Of a stretch of DNA of 33,358 nucleotides, positions 8,389 through 16,811 are shown piece after piece (the stretch's first letter is position 1; every line of letters begins with the position of its first letter). A program made the translations under genes and the position numbers. The DNA is from Planctomycetota bacterium (GTDB taxonomy: Bacteria > Planctomycetota > Planctomycetia > Planctomycetales > Planctomycetaceae): positions 1-33,358 of the forward strand of contig JAQCEJ010000057.1 of NCBI GenBank assembly GCA_027618475.1. Direction: 5' to 3'. The notes under the pieces are model-generated. The model was not told the DNA's origin. It saw only the letters and a list, made by a program, of their open reading frames with translations, and did no database searches.

Positions 8389-10086
8389 GTGGGTTTGACG
8401 AATGAAATCGAACGCCCGTGGAATCGTCTAAGACTGAGGGCACCGCACGAATCACCAGGCTGGCTCGAACGCCCTCCGATTGTATCTTTTCGCGACGTAT
8501 TGACGAAAAACCTAAAAATCATTCGCGAATCGGATGGCTCGATTGCCGGGATCCCGCTACTTGAGTTTCGTCGTCGCTGTCGCGAAGAAGTCGCAAAGGC
8601 GGCTCAATCGTACGCTGAGGAGTTCGGCTGGGAAGTAAAGGCATCCAGAAACGAAGCAGACCTCCCGTGGATTGTAACCGGACATCAACCGATAATGGCT
8701 CATCCCGGCGTCTGGAGCAAGAATTTTGCAGCCCACTGGATGGCCCGAAATACGAATGGTGTTGCGCTCAATCTTATCGTCGACAACGATCTACTGACGA
8801 CGCCTGCGATTTCAGTCCCTTCGCTAAATGATAACCGATTGACGGTACACACGATTCCGTTCGTCGAGCAGCTTTCGCGCGCACCATGGGAGGAAATCGA
8901 CGTTTCTGATAGCGATTCGGCTGCCACACTATTTGCCGACTTTGGTTCACACCTTTCTCAATGGATGCGCGAACGCTGGAAAATCAATCCACTGATGGAC
9001 GAGTATTGGCCAACGGTCCTTAAGTATCGATCTTTTACACACCGACTATCGCACCTTCTTTCCGCCGCTCGGCACGAGGTTGAACTGCGCTGGGGAGTCA
9101 ACAACCTCGAGTTGCCGATCAGTCGGATGTGCGGACTGCCGACTTGCCAGCTCTTTGTTGGACACATTCTGCACCACGCAAGATCCTTTGCAGAAATCCA
9201 CAATCTCGTGTTGGCGGAATATCGCCAATTGTATCGCATCCGTAGTAGCACGCACCCGGTCCCCGTTCTGAAAATTGACGATGACGTTTGCGAAGTACCG
9301 TTCTGGATCTGGAAAGCCGGCGAAAGCCAACGCCGTCGTTTGTTCGTTCAGTATCAAAAGGATCTTGTCGTTTTGTGGGACGGTCGGAAACATCTGGGCA
9401 CATTGTCGGCGCCGCAGACTCCAGAAGCTGTAATAGAAACATTATGTCATCTCGAAACACTCGGTTATCGCCTGCGGATGCGAGCCTTGACGACAACACT
9501 CTTCGCCCGCCTCGGGATCGGTGATCTCTTCATTCATGGCATCGGTGGTGCTCAGTACGATGAGATAACCGATCGTATCATGAGTCGGTTCTTTGGAATC
9601 CGCGGACCGCAGTTTTTCACTTTAACTTCAACGCTGCATTTACCACTTGATTCGGTCTTAGGAACGGAGTCTCGCATCGGCAACGATGAAGTGGGAGATG
9701 CGTCACACAAATTGAGAGATTTTCGATATAACCCCGATCGATATCTCGCCGCGGCAGATGACGCCACCGTTGCCGCTCTGATCGCAGAGAAATACGAACT
9801 CTGCCGTCAGCAGCGTGAGATCGATGCACTGCCGGTCCAAACGGCCTCCCAACGACGTGAACACCGTGCCGAAAATCATCGCCGCTATCGAAGATTACGG
9901 GAGATCAACGAACGACTGCTCCCCTTCCTTGCCGAACAGGTAAAAGTTCAGGAAGCTCAAATGCTACGACTCCAAGACCGGGCACGCGATCAGCGCATTC
10001 GATACAATCGGGAATTCGCCGTTTGGTTATACCCTGAGGCCTTACTCCGGTCGTTTTATGCAAGATTTCTTCCTGCCTCGAAATAA
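8389..10086 (+). CDS. Conserved uncharacterised protein, possibly distantly BshC-like
   Basis: 565 residues, soluble, with no signal peptide. I do not recognise it firmly. Near residue 100 it has VTGHQPIMAHPGVWSKNFAA followed by NLIVDNDLL, and later FIHGIGGAQYDEITDR. These recall the TGQQPGLFxGP entry and the GPGE region of BshC, the putative cysteine-adding enzyme of bacillithiol synthesis, but the match is loose and the sequence lacks a BshC-like first motif in full. The C-terminal quarter (about 455-545) is highly charged and helical, probably coiled coil, also a BshC-like trait. GTG 8389 has AGGGG about 7 nt upstream. It follows the glycosyltransferase on the same strand. No bshA- or bshB-like gene is in the window. 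Treat the function as unknown. Confidence 0.7.
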   Translation: MGLTNEIERPWNRLRLRAPHESPGWLERPPIVSFRDVLTKNLKIIRESDGSIAGIPLLEFRRRCREEVAKAAQSYAEEFGWEVKASRNEADLPWIVTGHQPIMAHPGVWSKNFAAHWMARNTNGVALNLIVDNDLLTTPAISVPSLNDNRLTVHTIPFVEQLSRAPWEEIDVSDSDSAATLFADFGSHLSQWMRERWKINPLMDEYWPTVLKYRSFTHRLSHLLSAARHEVELRWGVNNLELPISRMCGLPTCQLFVGHILHHARSFAEIHNLVLAEYRQLYRIRSSTHPVPVLKIDDDVCEVPFWIWKAGESQRRRLFVQYQKDLVVLWDGRKHLGTLSAPQTPEAVIETLCHLETLGYRLRMRALTTTLFARLGIGDLFIHGIGGAQYDEITDRIMSRFFGIRGPQFFTLTSTLHLPLDSVLGTESRIGNDEVGDASHKLRDFRYNPDRYLAAADDATVAALIAEKYELCRQQREIDALPVQTASQRREHRAENHRRYRRLREINERLLPFLAEQVKVQEAQMLRLQDRARDQRIRYNREFAVWLYPEALLRSFYARFLPASK

Positions 10087-10170
10087 AAATCCACTTACTG
10101 CAAATAAAACCATAAGGATCATAGCCGTCGGAACTCATTGGGATTCCCACAATTTCCGCACTCTTCCGTC

Positions 10171-10200
10171 TTCACAGAACGAGTTGCACGATGTTACAAT
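10171..10200 (+). promoter_or_regulatory. Candidate sigma-70-like promoter for the DUF1501 pair
   Basis: TTCACA (10171-10176) and TACAAT (10195-10200), each 5 of 6 to consensus, spaced 18 nt. The predicted transcript would have a leader of about 138 nt before the first DUF1501 gene. That leader contains a small hairpin (AAGACA 10251-10256, TGTCTT 10263-10268) and a GTGAG-T-CTCAC palindrome at 10224-10234. Confidence 0.35.
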
Positions 10201-10344
10201 ATCGCATCAGAACATCTTGATTCGTGAGTCTCACAATCGTTTTTGTCGATAAGACATTTGAGTGTCTTGAAACGAGTTGAACTCTTCAATAAACGAGCAG
10301 CGAAAAAAGTCAGTAACGGTTGAGTACCGAAGCAAAGGTATCAA

Positions 10345-11793
10345 ATGGCTTCAGTGAAACGTTCTACGCAGAACTCTCGAATGAATCCTTCTGTACCGGG
10401 GTTATCCCGCCGCGACGTTTTGCAGATCGGTGGATTGTCACTCTTTACCGGCATGACGGTCCCCAAGTTGTTACACGCCTCGGTCAAGAACGCTTACGAA
10501 GAACCTAAAGCCAAATCAGTAATTCTGTTCAACATGCTCGGTGGTCCCAGCCATCATGATATGTTTGACATGAAACCTGAGGCCCCGGTCGAAATACGCG
10601 GCGAATTCAATCCCATCGATACCTCGGTCCCCGGTTTACAAATCTGCGAACATATGCCGCGCATATCGCGAATTATGCACAAAGCTACGCTGATTCGCTC
10701 GGTAACTCATGGATACAACGCGCATAATCCCCTGCCGATCATGTCAGGGTTTACAGGCGGTAATTTTGCACAAATCAAGACTGAACCCACCGATCCGCCG
10801 GACATCGGCGCGATCTGCCAGTATTTGCAGTTCGGCCCACATGACATGCCTGGGGCAGTGTGTCTGCCGTGTTATCCCGGATTCGGTGAAGCAGCAAACT
10901 ACCCTGGCATCCGACGGCCCGGACCTTACGGTGGCTTTTTAGGGAGCCAGTACGATCCACTATTTGCGGTATGCGAGCCGACGTTCGCGTATCTCCCCAA
11001 GACTCCGTATTACGAACCGGTCTGGCCCTACGGCGAACCGAAACTTCCCAACATCGCCGCTGAATCAGCACTCACCACGCAACAACTCGTTCAACGAAGA
11101 GAATTGCTCAATCGACTTGATGATTCATTCAAATCGGTGCGGAAATCGGCATCAATTGACCGAATGGAACATTTCCAAAAACGTGCTTTTTCGATGTTGA
11201 CGTCAAGCAAAGTGCGTGACGCCTTCGATCTGTCTCTCGAAGACAGCAACTTGCGCGATCGCTACGGACGGCATCTGTGGGGCTCCAGCATGATGGTGGC
11301 ACGTCGGCTAGTCGAATCGGGAGTGCCGTATATCAGCGTGCATGCCGAAAACTTTCCTCCACATGGCTACACTTACGACATGCACGAGAATAATTTCGCG
11401 ATGCTGCGTGATTACAATCTTCCAGTTCTCGATCAAATGCTTCCGACCCTTGTCGAGGATCTGGAACAACGAGGACTGCTAGAATCCACCGTCATCATGG
11501 TGATGGGAGAAATGGGGAGATCTCCTCGAGTCAACAGTAACGCTGGACGCGATCACTGGCCACAATGCGGATTCTGCCTGTTTTTCGGTGGAGGGTTCAA
11601 GAAGGGTGCCGTCTACGGCAAAAGTGACAAGCAGGCAGCCTATCCGACAGAAAACCCGACATCACCGGCTGATCTCGTCTGCACGATTTACCACCTGCTG
11701 GGGATCGATCCGCATACGATGGTTCCCGACTCGCTTGGACGTCCGATTTCTATTTCGCACGACGGGCACGTTCTTTGGGATATACTGGCATAA
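10345..11793 (+). CDS. Tat-exported DUF1501 protein, copy 1
   Basis: 482 residues. The N-terminus carries a twin-arginine signal, S-R-R-D-V-L-Q at about 21-27, followed by a short hydrophobic stretch (IGGLSLFTGM). DUF1501 proteins adopt an alkaline phosphatase/sulfatase-like fold. The family hallmarks are here: FNMLGGPSHHDMFDMKPEAP near the start, CEHMPRISRIMH, HNPLPIMSGF, and a C-terminal VMVMGEMGRSP followed by GRDHWPQCGF, which hold most of the candidate metal-binding Asp, His and Asn residues. Biochemical function is unknown. In planctomycetes these genes usually neighbour DUF1549/DUF1553 cytochrome-like proteins; none is in this window. ATG 10345 has AAAGGT 5 nt upstream. A highly similar second copy follows after 85 nt. 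Confidence 0.92.
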   Translation: MASVKRSTQNSRMNPSVPGLSRRDVLQIGGLSLFTGMTVPKLLHASVKNAYEEPKAKSVILFNMLGGPSHHDMFDMKPEAPVEIRGEFNPIDTSVPGLQICEHMPRISRIMHKATLIRSVTHGYNAHNPLPIMSGFTGGNFAQIKTEPTDPPDIGAICQYLQFGPHDMPGAVCLPCYPGFGEAANYPGIRRPGPYGGFLGSQYDPLFAVCEPTFAYLPKTPYYEPVWPYGEPKLPNIAAESALTTQQLVQRRELLNRLDDSFKSVRKSASIDRMEHFQKRAFSMLTSSKVRDAFDLSLEDSNLRDRYGRHLWGSSMMVARRLVESGVPYISVHAENFPPHGYTYDMHENNFAMLRDYNLPVLDQMLPTLVEDLEQRGLLESTVIMVMGEMGRSPRVNSNAGRDHWPQCGFCLFFGGGFKKGAVYGKSDKQAAYPTENPTSPADLVCTIYHLLGIDPHTMVPDSLGRPISISHDGHVLWDILA

Positions 11794-11878
11794 CGTTTGG
11801 GGGTCTTTTTGGCTCATCAGTGATCATTCCACTTTCCAGGGCATAAAACGACGCGGAAGAGATGTTGAAAGCAATCAC

Positions 11879-13339
11879 ATGTCTCGCAGTCCATTTAAGG
11901 TTCCACAATTCTCGACAGATCACAACGAACGTGGGCGTGGCTTCTCTCGCAGAGACGTTTTGCAGATCGGCGGTTTATCTTTATTCTCCGGGATGAATGT
12001 TCCTCGGCTATTACGTGCGGCGGACGCGACCATCGGTAATCCGGAACGTAAAGCCAAGTCGGTTATCCTCTTCAATCTACTGGGAGGCCCGAGTCATCAG
12101 GACATGTTCGATCTGAAACCCGAAGCTCCGGTCGAGGTTCGTGGCGAATTTCGACCTATCGATACGTCGCTCTCGGGATTGCAAATCTGTGAACATATGC
12201 CGGGCATCTCCCGCATCATGCACCGGGCGGCGCTCATTCGTTCGGTAACGCATGGTTACAATGCCCATAATCCGCTACCGATCATGACGGGCTATTCCGG
12301 TGGCCCGCCAGGACAGCTCAAGAATGAAGCCACCGATCCCCCAGATATCGGTGCGGTTTGTCAATTTCTGAATCTCGGCCCGAGCGACATGCCGGGGGCA
12401 GTCTGTCTCCCATGTTATCCGGGATGGGGCGAAAGCAGCGCATATCCTGGCATTCGTCGACCTGGCCCGTACGGCGGTTATCTCGGCAATCAATACGATC
12501 CACTCTTCAGTGTCTGTGAACCGAAGTACGCAAAGCGCGAGAAATATCAGGTCTATGATCCGGTAGTTCCGATGTGCGAGCCTATGCTTCCCAAAGTTTC
12601 AGAGGCAACAGCGCATATTACCCGCGAACAGATTCAAATTCGACGACGATTACTCGAACGGATCGACGAACCGTTTGAAGTCGCACGCCGGTCGTCGGCA
12701 ATTCATCGCATGCAACACTTTCAAGATCGCGCCTTCGACATGTTGACGTCTAGCAGGGTGCGCGACGCGTTTGACCTGAATCTTGAGTCCGATACCATGC
12801 GTAATCAGTACGGTCGAAACCTGTTTGGTTCGAGCATGCTCACCGCTCGCCGCCTGGTCGAAGCGGGAGTGCCGTACATCAGCATACACGCCGAGAATTT
12901 CATTCCTTACTGCTTTACGTATGACATGCATCAAAAGAATTTCAGCATGCTCAAGGATTTCAATCTTCCTATCCTCGACCAATTGCTTCCCGCATTGGTG
13001 ATTGATCTCGACGAACGGGGATTACTCGATTCGACGGTCGTTATGGTAATGGGAGAAATGGGGAGAACACCCAAAATTTCCGACAAAGCGGGGCGCGATC
13101 ACTGGCCGCAATGCGGCTTCTGCCTGTTGATTGGCGGTGGAATTAAAGAAGGTACCGTCTACGGCAAGAGCGATAAGCAGGCAGCGTATCCGACAGAAAA
13201 TCCAACGTCACCTGCAGATATTGTCTGTACCCTATACCATCTGCTCGGCATCGATCCGCATACGATGGTTCCCGACGCGCTTAATCGACCTCGATCGATT
13301 GCACACGATGGAAAAGTGATCTGGGACATTCTTGCGTAG
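11879..13339 (+). CDS. Tat-exported DUF1501 protein, copy 2 (tandem paralogue)
   Basis: 486 residues, clearly a duplicate of the gene before it. Long blocks are nearly the same (for example AKSVILFN, KPEAPVE, ISRIMH, HNPLPIM and GIDPHTMVPD), while the signal region and the segment around residues 230-290 have diverged. The Tat motif S-R-R-D-V-L-Q lies at about 23-29. The C-terminal VMVMGEMGRTP and GRDHWPQCGF blocks are intact, so nothing suggests decay of the second copy. The frame is open much further upstream (to 11588), but that part overlaps the end of copy 1 in another frame and has no signal-peptide character, so ATG 11879 directly ahead of the Tat signal is the sensible start. The two genes are probably cotranscribed. 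Confidence 0.92.
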   Translation: MSRSPFKVPQFSTDHNERGRGFSRRDVLQIGGLSLFSGMNVPRLLRAADATIGNPERKAKSVILFNLLGGPSHQDMFDLKPEAPVEVRGEFRPIDTSLSGLQICEHMPGISRIMHRAALIRSVTHGYNAHNPLPIMTGYSGGPPGQLKNEATDPPDIGAVCQFLNLGPSDMPGAVCLPCYPGWGESSAYPGIRRPGPYGGYLGNQYDPLFSVCEPKYAKREKYQVYDPVVPMCEPMLPKVSEATAHITREQIQIRRRLLERIDEPFEVARRSSAIHRMQHFQDRAFDMLTSSRVRDAFDLNLESDTMRNQYGRNLFGSSMLTARRLVEAGVPYISIHAENFIPYCFTYDMHQKNFSMLKDFNLPILDQLLPALVIDLDERGLLDSTVVMVMGEMGRTPKISDKAGRDHWPQCGFCLLIGGGIKEGTVYGKSDKQAAYPTENPTSPADIVCTLYHLLGIDPHTMVPDALNRPRSIAHDGKVIWDILA

Positions 13340-13411
13340 ACGAGGCACTGCCACTTTCAAACGCTACGACTCCCGTTTCTTTATCCGCCTGCCATACACT
13401 GGTGAAGGCGT

Positions 13412-14338
13412 TTATGAGTCGTCTACACATACGTCTTGAGCACGTTCTTGCACCCGGTCCAAGTCTAATCGGCTCGGCAGCAGTTGACCCGCATTATCGG
13501 CAGCGGCGGCGATGCCGATTCGGACCGCCTCGACCAACGACATGCCGCGATCGAGACCGAATGCCAATCCTGCAGCGAGACAATCACCGCATCCGATTGG
13601 ATTGATCACCGGTACATCGAGAGAATGAAAACGAAAAAACTCGGTGAGACTCGTCAACAGAACGGTTCCCCCCCCTTGAGAAATCAGCACCCATTGGGCT
13701 CCTCGCATATTAAGTTCGCGCATGGCAGCGACGATCTCTTCCTCCGTGTGTATTTCTCGATCGACTGTCCGGGACAGTTCTTCTCGATTAGGTTTTACCA
13801 GAAATGGTCGATACGGCAGCGCGTGCAATAATTCGCCTCCGCGGATGTCGAGAACAAAACGTACGTCGGTATGGGACGCTTCCAGGCATTCGGCAAACAT
13901 CGCCGTCGGTACGCCAGGTGGAATCGATCCCGTCAACACGACAATATTGGCCTGCAAGACCTCCTCAGCAAATCCGCACATGAAATCTGTGTATTCGGAG
14001 GGCGTCAGGGGACGGGCGTTTTCAACGAATTCAGTAATGATTCGTTCACGTTCTTCAATCACCGTAGTACAGACTCGCGTTTCTGAGGTGCATTGAATTG
14101 AACGCAGCGGAAGGCCGATCGACTCGAATTCTCGACGAATCTGTTCGCCGTTGTCACCCCCGAGCACCGTCAACGTCATCAGCGCCCCCCCCAGTGCGTG
14201 TACCGCGAGTGCGACGTTTGTAACTTTTCCCGACGAGCACCAGACGGCTTGCCGGGCACGATTGACTTCCCCTCGGTGGAATTCATCCATCACAAGGATC
14301 TGCTGCCATGCGGGGGACAATCCCGCGGCGAGAATCAC
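13412..14338 (-). CDS. PfkB-family sugar kinase (1-phosphofructokinase / tagatose-6-phosphate kinase type)
   Basis: 308-residue ribokinase-fold kinase. The N-terminal MILAAGLSPAWQQ matches the FruK/LacC branch, followed by the sugar-binding S-G-K-V-T-N block at about 36-41, TGSIPPGVP near 136-144, KPNREEL at 182-188, and the anion-hole/catalytic motif NPIGCGDCLAAG with catalytic Asp252. The second residue of the usual GAGD is Cys (GCGD). The FruK/LacC branch phosphorylates a phosphosugar at C1 or C6; the exact substrate is not readable. GTG 14338 overlaps the stop of the alcohol dehydrogenase gene (GTGA), and the AAGGAG in the end of that gene sits 5 nt upstream, so translation is coupled. 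The pair probably acts in one sugar or sugar-alcohol pathway. Confidence 0.88.
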   Translation of the reverse strand: MILAAGLSPAWQQILVMDEFHRGEVNRARQAVWCSSGKVTNVALAVHALGGALMTLTVLGGDNGEQIRREFESIGLPLRSIQCTSETRVCTTVIEERERIITEFVENARPLTPSEYTDFMCGFAEEVLQANIVVLTGSIPPGVPTAMFAECLEASHTDVRFVLDIRGGELLHALPYRPFLVKPNREELSRTVDREIHTEEEIVAAMRELNMRGAQWVLISQGGGTVLLTSLTEFFRFHSLDVPVINPIGCGDCLAAGLAFGLDRGMSLVEAVRIGIAAAADNAGQLLPSRLDLDRVQERAQDVCVDDS

Positions 14339-15501
14339 AGCATCTCCTTGAGAATCTGCATTAGTTCTTCATCGCTGATATCGCGGGGATTTCCCGAAAG
14401 ACTATTGCCATGCGATCCCTGCACCAGTGCAGGGATCATCGCCTCCGTTACTCCCACGTCCGACAGCCGTCGAGGTATCTTCAGACGGTCGAGCAATTCG
14501 TAGATGCGTTCGATCAACGCGGCGACGGCATCGTCATCACCGGTCAGCTGATGCAGAGCGGCCCGGGCCAGCGGCCCCAGTTCCCTCTCTTTTACCTCGC
14601 GATTCGCCTTGAGAGCGCTCGGCAACATCATGGCGCACGCCAAACCATGTGGCACTCGGGCGATCGAACCTAGCGCCGCCGCGACGCCGTGTGCCAATCC
14701 CAGCCCCGAATTCGCCAGCGATACGCCTGACAGAAACGCCGCAAAGGCCATCTGTTCGCGGGCCGATCGATCTCCCGGTTCTGCCACCGCCTTCTCGATC
14801 GAACACATCGCCCCTGCGAACGCCGAGCGAACCAACGCTTGCGGAATCGGCTGGGCCCACCGCGAGATGTAACTCTCGATCAACTGCGTGATCGCATCCA
14901 TCCCGCTCTGGGCAGTGACGTGCGGCGGGCAGCTCACCGTCAATTCCGGATCCCACAACACGCACTTCGGCACCATCAGCTCCGACCGCAAACTCTTCTT
15001 GAACGGCGGATCGTACGACGAGAGCACCGCATTCTTGGTTGCCTCGCTTCCGGTTCCCGCTGTGGTTGGCACGGCGATGACGGGCAACGGTGCCCGCTTG
15101 ATCCGAAGGCCGCGCCCCACCCCTTCGAGATAATCGGCAACGCTTTCTCCTTCACGATTCTTGGCCATCGCAGCAACAGCCTTCGCGAGGTCGATTGCCG
15201 AACCACCGCCGATGGCGATTATGACGTCGTTTTCTGCGGGAGCCGAGGCCAGCAACGTTGCCGTGACGTCATCGACGTCGCGCACTTCCGGTTCGTGACG
15301 GATGGTCGTCAGCAGCGTCGCTTCGATCTCAGCCAGCTTTAAGCCGGCAAAAATGTCATCGAGAACGCCGTTGCTGTTGAGGGTCTGCGAGCCCGAGACA
15401 ATCCATGCCCGCGCCGAATACCGCAAGACGCACCGTGGAAGCTCATCACGGCGTCCCCACCCGAATATCGTCTGCCCCGGCATAAAAAAGTCGTAGTTCA
15501 T
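14335..15501 (-). CDS. Iron-containing alcohol dehydrogenase
   Basis: 388-residue group III (metal-dependent) alcohol dehydrogenase, NAD(P)-binding Rossmann domain followed by a helical metal domain. Visible motifs: the cofactor-binding GGGSAIDLAKA at about 98-108, VPTTAGTGSEAT, then metal ligands Asp202 (SGMDAITQLIESY), His271 (LGLAHGVAAALG) and His285 (VPHGLACAMMLP). In lactaldehyde reductase-type enzymes the position four residues after the Asp is His; here it is Gln206. The C-terminal GSHGNSLSGNPRDISDEEL block is also typical. It is cytoplasmic, with no signal. The likely substrate is an aldehyde, ketose or polyol from sugar breakdown, inferred from the coupled PfkB kinase. No ribosome site is obvious before ATG 15501; instead a CGATAC-T-GTATCG palindrome sits just upstream. 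The gene looks more G+C rich than its neighbours. Confidence 0.92.
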   Translation of the reverse strand: MNYDFFMPGQTIFGWGRRDELPRCVLRYSARAWIVSGSQTLNSNGVLDDIFAGLKLAEIEATLLTTIRHEPEVRDVDDVTATLLASAPAENDVIIAIGGGSAIDLAKAVAAMAKNREGESVADYLEGVGRGLRIKRAPLPVIAVPTTAGTGSEATKNAVLSSYDPPFKKSLRSELMVPKCVLWDPELTVSCPPHVTAQSGMDAITQLIESYISRWAQPIPQALVRSAFAGAMCSIEKAVAEPGDRSAREQMAFAAFLSGVSLANSGLGLAHGVAAALGSIARVPHGLACAMMLPSALKANREVKERELGPLARAALHQLTGDDDAVAALIERIYELLDRLKIPRRLSDVGVTEAMIPALVQGSHGNSLSGNPRDISDEELMQILKEML

Positions 15502-15503
15502 TC

Positions 15504-15516
15504 CGATACTGTATCG
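15504..15516. promoter_or_regulatory. 13-bp palindrome abutting the alcohol dehydrogenase start codon
   Basis: CGATAC-T-GTATCG, a perfect 6+1+6 inverted repeat lying 2 nt upstream of the start codon of the alcohol dehydrogenase gene and within the 152-bp gap to the divergent NHL gene. It could be a repressor site or a weak hairpin over the ribosome-binding region. There is no independent evidence for either. Confidence 0.25.
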
Positions 15517-15653
15517 ATTGTCTCATATTTTACAATTCGCCGCGAGCTTTTCACGCGAATCAATACGCCATTGTTTCTGGACATCGCCGCAACACACCGG
15601 CTATTCTGTCGGATGATTCAACGACCGTCTCCTCATGCAGCGAGAACTCGTCC

Positions 15654-16760
15654 ATGAAAATCATTTCAACGTTCTTATTGCTCGCTCTCGCGACGTCGGC
15701 CATCTTAGCCGAAGAGGGCATCATCACCACCGTTGCGGGGACCGGGCACAACGAGAACAACGGTCACGAGGGGACGGCTGATAAAATCAATATCGGTCAG
15801 CCGTTCGGAGTTGAGATCGGCCCAGAAGGCGACCTGTTTATCACCGAAGTGGCAAATCATCGCATCTGGCAGCTCGATCGTAAGACCAGCGAACTCGCCG
15901 TCGTCGCCGGCACTGGAGAAATCGGCTACACCGGCGACGGAGGCGATCCCTTTGAGGCGAAAATGAACGAACCGTACGAAGTCCGATTCGACGGTGACGG
16001 CAATCTGTTCGTCGTCGAGATGCAGAACCACATCGTTCGTCGCATCGACCGAAAGACAGGCGTCATCACGACGATCGCCGGGACCGGTGAAGCAGGTTTC
16101 TCTGGTGACGACGGTCCCGCGACCGAAGCCCATCTCCGTGTGCCGCATGGCATCACGCTCGACGGCGCCGGTGGCTTGTACATCGCCGACATCGGCAACC
16201 ATCGCATCCGTCGCGTCGATCTCGAAACGGGGATTATCACGACGATCGCCGGGACCGGAGAGAACAAACTTCCCCAGGAGGGTAATCAGGCGAAGGGGCA
16301 TCCGCTCCCCGGACCACGGGCGATTGCTGCGACGAAAGATTCGCTGTATGTTGTGCTACGCGAAGGTCACTCGGTTTGGCGGATCGAATTCAATTCCGGC
16401 ATGCTGCACCACATCGCCGGTACCGGGAAATCGGGTTACTCGGGCGACGGCGGCCCCGCAATTGAAGCCACATTCAACGGTCCGAAAGGGATCGCCGTCG
16501 ATAAGGCGAAAAACATCTACGTCGTCGATTCCGAAAACGACGCGATCCGCTTGATCGATGCGAAGACGAAGACCATTCGTACGATCGCCGGCATTGGTCG
16601 CAGCCACGATTTTTGCGGCGACGATGGTCCCGCCGTCAAAGCCTGCTTTGCCCAGCCGCACGGTATCTGCGTCGACGCCGAAGGAACCGTCTACATCGGC
16701 GACACGCTGAATCACCGCGTACGGGCTTTTCGTCCCGGTGACAACAATAAAAACAATTAA
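15654..16760 (+). CDS. Secreted NHL-repeat beta-propeller protein
   Basis: 368 residues with a clean signal peptide (MKIISTFLLLALATSAILA) and six repeats of the NHL type. Each unit follows the pattern of a turn ending TIAGTGExGxxGDGGPAxEA, then a PxGIxxDxxGxLYIAD strand pair and a NHRIRRxD ending. The repeats are also visible at DNA level (acgatcgccgggaccgg appears near 16070 and 16240). The protein should fold as a six-bladed propeller outside the cytoplasm and probably binds protein or carbohydrate; no catalytic residues are apparent. The fourth unit (about 204-250) is the most diverged. The phosphodiesterase gene follows after 51 nt and has its own strong ribosome site, so the two may form an operon. 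Confidence 0.88.
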   Translation: MKIISTFLLLALATSAILAEEGIITTVAGTGHNENNGHEGTADKINIGQPFGVEIGPEGDLFITEVANHRIWQLDRKTSELAVVAGTGEIGYTGDGGDPFEAKMNEPYEVRFDGDGNLFVVEMQNHIVRRIDRKTGVITTIAGTGEAGFSGDDGPATEAHLRVPHGITLDGAGGLYIADIGNHRIRRVDLETGIITTIAGTGENKLPQEGNQAKGHPLPGPRAIAATKDSLYVVLREGHSVWRIEFNSGMLHHIAGTGKSGYSGDGGPAIEATFNGPKGIAVDKAKNIYVVDSENDAIRLIDAKTKTIRTIAGIGRSHDFCGDDGPAVKACFAQPHGICVDAEGTVYIGDTLNHRVRAFRPGDNNKNN

Positions 16761-16811
16761 GATCGGATTGCGTAATCGCCTCTGGATCGCACTGATCGTC
16801 AGGAGATCTAC

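Noticed and set aside
11588-11878. Open-frame extension upstream of the second DUF1501 gene
   Set aside because: It overlaps the 3' end of copy 1 in another frame, is Arg/Thr-rich, and places the Tat signal about 120 residues inside the protein.
14537-14965. 142-codon minus-strand frame inside the alcohol dehydrogenase
   Set aside because: It is Gly/Arg-rich shadow coding, frame-shifted from the clear dehydrogenase.
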